Shown here in pieces: positions 38,382 through 42,972 of a stretch of 42,972 nucleotides of DNA; the stretch's first letter is position 1, and each line of letters opens with the position of its first letter. A program made the translations under genes and the position numbers. Where the stretch lies: the IMG/VR virus record IMGVR_UViG_3300020215_000085, positions 1-42,972 of that record. One strand, written 5' to 3'. The stretch comes from a virus. Below the pieces are notes generated by a model. It saw nothing but the letters and a program-made list of their open reading frames with translations. It was not told where the DNA came from and made no database searches.

Positions 38382-38588
38382 ATGACGGACAGGGAGCGAT
38401 CGGAGTTGCAGGGGGCGAGCAACGGCATTAAGCCTCGCCGCGAAACCATCGACGACGCGATTGCACGGCTAGAGAACGCCGTCTACAAGCTCTGCTCCTA
38501 TGAACGGGAGTCAGCGGCCAGGCTGGAAGAGTTGCGCATGGTGGTAGCGGCGGCCCGCCAAGAGCTGGAAGCGCTGGTGCTGCGGTGA
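38382..38588 (+). CDS. Small coiled-coil protein (68 residues)
   Basis: ATG 38382 is preferred because AGGAGG (38368-38373) lies 8 bases upstream. GTG 38316, 22 codons earlier, also stays in frame and follows the SSB stop. Charged helix throughout (DDAIARLENAVYKLC, RLEELRMVVAAARQELEA). Function unknown. Confidence 0.58.
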   Translation: MTDRERSELQGASNGIKPRRETIDDAIARLENAVYKLCSYERESAARLEELRMVVAAARQELEALVLR

Positions 38589-38761
38589 GGGCGGTGCTCA
38601 AGCGGATTTGGGGCGACTCGTATCTGTTGCTGCTGACCGTGCTTGTGGCGTGGAGCTTCCTGACTGCTGTCGTGCTCATCGCGTGGGGAGAGATTCGCCA
38701 GCACGACGTCAAGGTCATCAGCGTCGGGCAGGCGTTCAAGTGCGAGCCGGTGAAGCCATGA
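38585..38761 (+). CDS. Small membrane protein (58 residues)
   Basis: GTG overlaps the preceding stop. One transmembrane helix (LLLLTVLVAWSFLTAVVLIA) between a basic start (VRAVLKRIW) and a polar tail with one cysteine (FKCEPVKP). The stop overlaps the next ATG. Unknown role. Confidence 0.55.
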   Translation: MRAVLKRIWGDSYLLLLTVLVAWSFLTAVVLIAWGEIRQHDVKVISVGQAFKCEPVKP

Positions 38762-39093
38762 GCAACGAGGCTGATTACCTTCGCGCTGAGTTGCGCAGCC
38801 TTGAGACGAAGGCGAAGGTGCTCCACGACGCGCTCTCCGAGGCGGCGTGCATGCTGGAGGGGTTGGTCGCGAATAAGCACCGAGTCGTGCCGCTGCACTG
38901 GCAGAACGCGCGCGAGACAACGGTGCGGGTGTTCGCTCTGCTCCACGGCCCCTGTATGCGGTCTGAGTTGACGCCACACGATTGGCCGGGGGTAAGCCGG
39001 GGGCCATCGGCCACGGCCACTGAGCGCGCGGCGAACATGCGCGACATGACCAAGGGAGCCGCTGTACTTGGCACGACGGAGTCTCAACCATGA
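38758..39093 (+). CDS. Helical protein of unknown function (111 residues)
   Basis: ATG overlaps the membrane-protein stop. Helical N terminus (EADYLRAELRSLETKAKVL), then a hydrophobic/aromatic middle (VFALLHGPCMRSELTPHDW) and an Ala/Arg/Met end. Unrecognised. Confidence 0.52.
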   Translation: MSNEADYLRAELRSLETKAKVLHDALSEAACMLEGLVANKHRVVPLHWQNARETTVRVFALLHGPCMRSELTPHDWPGVSRGPSATATERAANMRDMTKGAAVLGTTESQP

Positions 39094-39203
39094 GCATCCT
39101 ATCCGGCCCATTCCGTCCCCCCAGCGCCCGCCTCTCCCCCTGGGACGCTGTTCTCTTTGCTGCTGCTGTTGTGGGGGTGATTTGGGCGCTGAGGGCGTGG
39201 TGA
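39090..39203 (+). CDS. 37-residue membrane peptide
   Basis: ATG overlaps the previous stop. Polar N terminus, then one hydrophobic span (WDAVLFAAAVVGVIWALRAW) to the end. One of three consecutive tiny membrane proteins in this stretch. Confidence 0.45.
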   Translation: MSILSGPFRPPSARLSPWDAVLFAAAVVGVIWALRAW

Positions 39204-39207
39204 CGCT

Positions 39208-39375
39208 GTGAGCTTCTGGGAAGTATTAGCGCTGGTCGTGTCATGGCCTCTGTGGCTGCCCCTGCTGCTTCTGCTGGGCGTGTTGGTGGGGGCGTGCGTG
39301 CTGACTGTCGCTGGCGTGGTGTCGAACGGCATGGTCAGACTGCGCACCTGGCTCTATCGGAGGCGCAGCAAATGA
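39208..39375 (+). CDS. 55-residue membrane protein
   Basis: GTG 39208. Very hydrophobic (LVVSWPLWLPLLLLLGVLVG), probably one to two spans, ending basic (RLRTWLYRRRSK), so the C terminus should be cytoplasmic. The stop overlaps the next ATG. Unknown. Confidence 0.48.
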   Translation: MSFWEVLALVVSWPLWLPLLLLLGVLVGACVLTVAGVVSNGMVRLRTWLYRRRSK

Positions 39376-39611
39376 ACGAGCCGCCCATCCGCGCCGTGAA
39401 CCCCGGCGATGAGTGGATCGAAGCCGTGCAAGGTGGCGTGATTCGGCGTCGCGCCACGGAGCGAGGGTTTGTGATAGCTGGCCCCGACGGTGACCGCTTC
39501 ATCCCCTTTGAGGAAGTCGTTAGCGTGGTACAGGAAGCTGCGCGGTCCCGCAGTCAGCAGCGAAGGCTTGATGTGCAGAAGAAGGGAGACGCAGATGGCA
39601 ACGGAGAGTGA
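39372..39611 (+). CDS. Small protein of unknown function (79 residues)
   Basis: ATG overlaps the preceding stop. Beta-like first half (VNPGDEWIEAVQGGVIRRRA, GDRFIPFEEVVSVV) and a basic helical end. The end overlaps the next gene by 17 bases. Not recognised. Confidence 0.55.
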   Translation: MNEPPIRAVNPGDEWIEAVQGGVIRRRATERGFVIAGPDGDRFIPFEEVVSVVQEAARSRSQQRRLDVQKKGDADGNGE

Positions 39612-40578
39612 CGTGGTTGTGGGGTCGAAGTGGCGATTCAAGTCGGGCGTGTGGGAGGTGACGCGCGTCCATGAACACCAAGCGCACATGAGGTGCCTGG
39701 AGCCCGTTGACGGCCAATATTCCGCCCTCGGCATGACAGGGACGTGGTTCCTCGCCGACGCCAAGGCATTCGACAACGTCACCCGCATCGACCAGCCCCC
39801 TGAGAAGGCTGGGGAGGATGTGCCGGTGGGGTCGCGGTGGAGGTGGGACGGAATCGATGGGCTCCTGGTTCGCGGCGACGTGGTCATTGTGCAGTCCGAC
39901 GGCGCGACGATGTGCGAACGCACGGGCGAGTTGGTCTGGCCCACGCGCGACCATTTGACCGATGGCACCATGCTCTTCACCCGCCTAGACACCCCCCAGG
40001 AGGCTGCGCCTACTGAGCGCATGGCCGTTGCTGGCGAGCGGTTCGAGTGGCTGATGAAGACACCCGGCTTCTTTGAGACGGGTGACATTGCGGTCATCGT
40101 CCGCCCAGTGCCCATGACCACGGGCCTTTTCGACATACGCAACGAGCGCACCGGGAAAGTGGCGGCGGTCCCGTTCATGAATCCGCACGCGTCGCCTGCA
40201 TGCTGGCGCTTCGTCGGCGTCGCCGCCCCCCTCCAGCAAGGCGGGGTCACCAGCGAGAAGAACATGCGCTCTCTCATCAACTCATTCCGCAAGGGTGAGG
40301 GCTTGAAGGAGGTGTGCCTTACGAGCTGCGGGCCTGCGACGCCGTGCCTTGCCAGTGACATGTGTAGGGCGAGGGATGAGCGAGAGCGGCGGGCTCACAA
40401 GAACACCCTCAAGGCGGACCGCGAACTGCGCGACATGAAGGCAGGGCGTGTCCCCCACGTTCGCTACGTGCCCGAGTACTCATACCGCTACGCCCCACCC
40501 GAGCCCAACCCCGTTGGCTACGGGGCGCTCACAGGCGTGTACCGTGTGAGTGTGGAGCGGCATAAGAGGGCGCGGTAG
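39595..40578 (+). CDS. Protein with three repeated SH3-like modules
   Basis: 327 residues from ATG 39595. Three copies of a module start with VVVGSKWRFKSGVWEVTRV (residue about 7), VPVGSRWRWDGIDGLLVRGD (about 76) and AVAGERFEWLMKTPGFFETG (about 143), each with a strand-turn pattern of small beta barrels. Pro/Glu linkers separate them. A Cys-containing stretch (EVCLTSCGPATPCLASDMC) and a basic C-terminal tail follow. The three-fold repetition suggests in-frame duplication or fusion of small genes. Function unknown. Confidence 0.6.
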   Translation: MATESDVVVGSKWRFKSGVWEVTRVHEHQAHMRCLEPVDGQYSALGMTGTWFLADAKAFDNVTRIDQPPEKAGEDVPVGSRWRWDGIDGLLVRGDVVIVQSDGATMCERTGELVWPTRDHLTDGTMLFTRLDTPQEAAPTERMAVAGERFEWLMKTPGFFETGDIAVIVRPVPMTTGLFDIRNERTGKVAAVPFMNPHASPACWRFVGVAAPLQQGGVTSEKNMRSLINSFRKGEGLKEVCLTSCGPATPCLASDMCRARDERERRAHKNTLKADRELRDMKAGRVPHVRYVPEYSYRYAPPEPNPVGYGALTGVYRVSVERHKRAR

Positions 40579-40592
40579 GTGCTGACCATTGA

Positions 40593-40721
40593 GTGGCCGA
40601 GCGGATCGGGGCGGCCGTCAGGGTTGATTTCAACGGGCTGACAATTCTCGCCCACCCCGGCGATACGGCGCACGAGGCGCTGCGCCTCTACCGCATGCAG
40701 GAAAAGGCGTCGAAGCCATGA
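40593..40721 (+). CDS. Small protein (42 residues)
   Basis: GTG 40593 runs to TGA 40719-40721 and overlaps the next ATG. Residues RVDFNGLTILAHPGDTAHEA form a compact alpha/beta-like unit; no motif known. Supported mainly by tight coupling. Confidence 0.4.
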   Translation: MAERIGAAVRVDFNGLTILAHPGDTAHEALRLYRMQEKASKP

Positions 40722-40849
40722 CCCCCTCCCAGAAGGCCCACCACACGCAGCAGGAAGCCCCAGGAGAGGCGATTGAGCAGGAGAGCACCCCGAGGGCCAA
40801 GCCAGACTCCAAGCCATCTGGCGCGCGCTCATGCAGCGTATTGAGATAA
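40718..40849 (+). CDS. Small polar protein (43 residues)
   Basis: ATG overlaps the previous stop. Glu/Gln/Pro-rich and probably unstructured (HHTQQEAPGEAIEQEST). It overlaps the next reading frame at 40831. Weak; coding status rests on context. Confidence 0.33.
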   Translation: MTPSQKAHHTQQEAPGEAIEQESTPRAKPDSKPSGARSCSVLR

Positions 40850-40962
40850 GCGGCGGCTACTCGATTGCGGCCCTGGCGCGAATGGGGTTCGCTGGCCGTG
40901 GCGTTCGTTGGGCGCTGACCTGCCCGGAGCCGGAGCTTGGTGGGAAGGGGAGGAAGCGGTGA
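40831..40962 (+). CDS. Small protein (43 residues)
   Basis: ATG 40831, 19 bases inside the previous reading frame; ends in an overlap with GTG 40959. Compact (MQRIEISGGYSIAALARMGF) with a basic tail (GGKGRKR). Weak support. Confidence 0.38.
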   Translation: MQRIEISGGYSIAALARMGFAGRGVRWALTCPEPELGGKGRKR

Positions 40963-41345
40963 GCGAGAGGCGCCGCGTGGAGCGATGGCTCAAGGAGTTG
41001 GACTACTACGCCGTTGCCGAGGTCGAAGAGGAAGGCGAGTACGTGTATTACGTGGAGTTCAAGGTGTACGCGATTGAGGGGATTTCGCACCCCGAGGGCA
41101 AGCCGCTGTTCCATGAAGCGGGCGCGACGTCATCACCGAGCCCGGTTGAGGCGCTGGCCGAGGCCGAGACGTACCTACACGGAAGCGTGAAGTGGGACGG
41201 CTGCTCTAACTGGAGCATCGACGAGAACAAGCGGGTGATGCTGCACTTCTGCGACTCGAAGTCAGCGGGCAACCTCGGCCGCGTCCTGGAAGCCTGCTAC
41301 GACATTGCCGAGGAACTAATGCCGCAGCTCGCGGAGTACCGCTAG
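40959..41345 (+). CDS. Protein of unknown function (128 residues)
   Basis: GTG overlaps the previous stop and GGGAGGAAG lies upstream. Acidic, strand-rich middle (EEGEYVYYVEFKVYAIEG), a Trp/Cys part (KWDGCSNWSIDENKRVMLHF) and a helical end (EACYDIAEELMPQLAEYR). Last gene of the rightward chain. I do not recognise the family. Confidence 0.62.
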   Translation: MSERRRVERWLKELDYYAVAEVEEEGEYVYYVEFKVYAIEGISHPEGKPLFHEAGATSSPSPVEALAEAETYLHGSVKWDGCSNWSIDENKRVMLHFCDSKSAGNLGRVLEACYDIAEELMPQLAEYR

Positions 41346-41714
41346 CTGGATATAACCAGTCACCGTAAACGCGCCTCCCGTCGACAAATGCTGTCACCGG
41401 CCGGAGCGCATCCGAAGGGAAGCCACGAACACTCCCTCTCTCCCCTAAGCGCACCCATCTCTCCCAGTACCTATCCGGGATGATGGTGTGGGGTGCTATT
41501 CGTTCGCTCGTTACCGGCAGCCGCTAAGCGGGGGCCAAGCGCGGTGCGGAGCTATACACCAGAAGGCCACGTAGCCCGGCAAGCTGCCCTTCGTCCCCGG
41601 TGACAGAGGACTTCCCAGCGCTCTCGGTACGTGAATTCATCGCCATCCTGAGAGGCAGATGGTGTCAAGCCAGCGTCACGGGTTGCAACCGCGACACGCG
41701 TGACGGCGGCGGCT
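41346..41714. other. Non-coding stretch at the right end of the chain
   Basis: No convincing gene in 369 bases. It contains the distant inverted pair CTGTCACCGG (41391-41400) / CCGGTGACAG (41597-41606) and the palindrome GGTTGCAACC (41681-41690), flanked by GTCACG (41675-41680) and CGTGAC (41699-41704). A GTG frame 41600-41755 (51 codons) exists but is weak. No promoter, tRNA or terminator is recognised with certainty. Possible regulatory or attachment region. Confidence 0.4.
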
Positions 41715-42011
41715 TCACTCGCCCCGCATACGAAAGCCAGGCGGTACTCGCGTAACCGGCTTACCGCGCCAGGTGGTGAGGAAGCGCAAGAGGTCGTCTC
41801 GGTACACCCGCCAAGCGCCCTGGCGCGTCTTCCTGGGCCTGTCGTCGGTGTAGTGGCGCGACTGGACCTGAGTAGCCTTCAAGGCGCCGCGGAGTATCCA
41901 GGCGCGCACTGTCTTGCGCGTAACGCCGACAACCGCTGCGATGGCTGGCACCGTTGTCCACTGTTGGTGTGTCACTGTGCTGACCACGATAACAGATGCG
42001 CGTGGGGACAT
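41715..42011 (-). CDS. Excisionase/MerR-like helix-turn-helix protein
   Basis: 98 residues from ATG 42011 on the minus strand (a GTG at 41975 would give 86). WTTVPAIAAVVGVTRKTVRA is a helix-turn-helix, followed by a basic KTRQGAWRVYRDDLLRFL of the HTH_17/excisionase type (the wing then RxxxDLxxFL). Such proteins serve as phage excisionases or small regulators. It is divergent from the next gene, and AATCCAGGGG repeats lie around both starts. The excisionase role is inference, since the integrase is 8 kb away. Confidence 0.65.
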   Translation of the reverse strand: MSPRASVIVVSTVTHQQWTTVPAIAAVVGVTRKTVRAWILRGALKATQVQSRHYTDDRPRKTRQGAWRVYRDDLLRFLTTWRGKPVTRVPPGFRMRGE

Positions 42012-42012
42012 A

Positions 42013-42173
42013 AATCCAGGGGACGCCCCTCTCGGCGCGCCAATGGCCATTGCGAGAGAGCGGCGAATAATAGCGCAGATAATAGGCCCCACGTCGCCGC
42101 GTCGACAAACCCCCACGCCTTCGTTACCCTGGAGAGGTGAAATCCAGGGGTACCCCCAGCGAGAATCCAGGGG
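42013..42173. promoter_or_regulatory. Three AATCCAGGGG repeats between divergent genes
   Basis: AATCCAGGGG occurs at 42013-42022, 42141-42150 and 42164-42173, with an inverted CCCTGGA at 42127-42133. The last two are 23 bases apart (two helical turns). They flank the starts of the minus-strand HTH gene and of the next rightward gene. Candidate operators for that HTH protein. Confidence 0.5.
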
Positions 42174-42853
42174 TGGCTAGCAGCAACAGCGGTCAATACG
42201 ACAACCTGGACAGTGTTGTTGCAGTACCTTGCGAGAGTACGGCAGCTGGTACTGATGAGTTACGCGCAGTTAGCAACGACGCGCCAACGGATACTCGGTC
42301 CGTTGCTGTCGAGCTGGCCGACGCACGCAGCGACGATGACGGTCCAGCGCGTCTCGAGGGGGTAGGCATGGGTGGGGGGAGCCGGGGGGACGCCCCCGCT
42401 TTGTCGCGATTGCCTATTCCCGCCACAAAATCCCCCGCCGAGACGAATTTGGTACAGCGCAGCGAGAAGAAGCTGACGCCACGGCAACAAGCGGCCATTG
42501 ACGTGGTCAAGCGGGCTGATGAGAAGGTGAAGCGGCGCGCGGAGAGGGTCATCAACGCGGCATTCAAGGCGTCGCAGATTGACGATGACGGGATGCTGGT
42601 GCGGGAGGATGACCCGCTAAAGCCGAAGGGGTGGACGGCGACGGAGTGGAACATCGCCAAGGACGCCAGGAAGCCGGATAAGCAGCGGCCGGGGTACCTG
42701 GGGATGTACCAGCGGGTGTGGGAGAGCTACCGGCGAGCTGACGCGGAGAACAAGCCCGCCCCGGTGCTCAACGCGGACATCAAGTTCTACGTACACAACG
42801 AGGTGCGGCAGTATGTGGTGCGGGACGTGACTGACGTGGAGGTGGATGAGTGA
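42137..42853 (+). CDS. Putative terminase small subunit
   Basis: Up to 238 residues from GTG 42137 (GTG 42173 is possible; neither has a well-placed SD, and two of the operator-like repeats fall in this start zone). The first 100 residues are low-complexity. Then a charged helical block (LTPRQQAAIDVVKRADEKVK, RRAERVINAAFKASQ), GWTATEWNIAKDARK, and a C-terminal VLNADIKFYVHNEVRQYVV with RDVTDVEVDE, of the kind that ends small terminase subunits. Location just before the packaging genes, if the genome is circular, supports this. Moderate confidence only. Confidence 0.5.
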   Translation: MKSRGTPSENPGVASSNSGQYDNLDSVVAVPCESTAAGTDELRAVSNDAPTDTRSVAVELADARSDDDGPARLEGVGMGGGSRGDAPALSRLPIPATKSPAETNLVQRSEKKLTPRQQAAIDVVKRADEKVKRRAERVINAAFKASQIDDDGMLVREDDPLKPKGWTATEWNIAKDARKPDKQRPGYLGMYQRVWESYRRADAENKPAPVLNADIKFYVHNEVRQYVVRDVTDVEVDE

Positions 42854-42972
42854 AGTATTTGCAACGCAGCTTCTCGAGCCCGCCCGCTTCTGACGCGTAC
42901 CGGGACAACCACGCCGCTACGTTTGGGGAGCAGCGTAAGGTGTGTGGGTGGTGCCAGGACACGGGCCTCGTG
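42850..42972 (+). CDS. Partial gene cut by the right edge
   Basis: GTG 42850 overlaps the previous stop (GTGA) and the frame is open to the window end, 41 codons. Polar start (VKYLQRSFSSPPASDAYRDN) and a CGWC knuckle near residue 33. If the genome is circularly permuted, this would lie just upstream of terL. Product unknown. Confidence 0.55.
   Translation, partial: MKYLQRSFSSPPASDAYRDNHAATFGEQRKVCGWCQDTGLV

Noticed and set aside
41600-41755. 51-codon GTG frame in the right-end gap
   Set aside because: No ribosome site, overlaps the end of the minus-strand HTH gene, and no recognisable pattern; mentioned in the gap entry only.
1-42972. CRISPR arrays, tRNA or rRNA genes, insertion sequences
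   Set aside because: No regularly spaced repeats, no tRNA T-arm pattern (GGTTCGAATCC-like with matching stems) and no transposase motif found by reading; a covariance-model scan could still detect a tRNA.

Overview
The window is most of the genome of a high-GC, temperate, tailed double-stranded DNA phage or prophage. Its particle genes look like those of a short-tailed (P22-like) podovirus. Evidence for this is a terminase large subunit, a portal, a scaffold, a major capsid protein, P22 gp4-like and gp10-like head-completion proteins, a beta-helix tailspike and large internal (ejection-type) proteins. A tyrosine integrase, an XRE-like regulator with operators and an excisionase-like DNA-binding protein point to a temperate life style. 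The host cannot be named from the sequence. High GC, GTG starts, Shine-Dalgarno sites and a Fis-type regulator suit a high-GC Gram-negative (proteobacterial or myxobacterial) host; this is inference.

Layout: 2-4527 holds the terminase end, portal, a GroES-like protein and the scaffold. 4688-8730 holds capsid-associated proteins, the major capsid protein and two tandem beta-helix proteins. 8731-12418 holds the gp4-like adaptor, tailspike and gp10-like protein. 12418-18604 holds internal virion proteins, with one small membrane-protein gene on the opposite strand. 18608-20723 holds tail or decoration proteins, ending with an alpha/beta hydrolase. 20728-22084 is the lysis cassette (small membrane proteins and an M15-type endolysin). 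22081-23430 carries an endonuclease VII-like resolvase and a sigma-factor-like protein.

The early side starts at a compact control region (23427-24231): an HTH regulator, then a sigma70-type promoter with three repressor-like half-sites and an almost leaderless first gene. A long, tightly coupled chain of small genes follows to 32194. It includes a RecT-type annealing protein, an HNH nuclease, many Cys-rich zinc-finger-like proteins and an Acb2/Tad1-like candidate anti-defence protein. The integrase (32349-33425) is followed by a strong hairpin and by an unusual set of interleaved inverted repeats. A second chain (33654-41345) carries a Fis-like regulator, an HNH endonuclease, a replication module (DUF1376-type initiator with a palindrome cluster inside the gene, a P-like loader candidate, an SSB-like OB-fold protein) and many small or membrane proteins.

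The right end holds a non-coding stretch, an HTH protein on the minus strand, and a divergent gene that may be the small terminase subunit, with a repeated 10-bp motif between them. The last gene is cut by the window end. Because the left edge cuts terL and the right edge seems to lie just before terL, the window looks like a circularly permuted genome opened inside the packaging genes, with probably one to two kilobases missing.

The observations most worth following are the origin-like palindrome cluster inside the initiator gene, the pseudoknot-type inverted repeats after the integrase, the Acb2-like gene, the sigma factor, the operator/leaderless promoter, and start-associated sequences that recur at small-gene boundaries and inside two mosaic proteins. 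No tRNA, rRNA, CRISPR array or insertion sequence was recognised.
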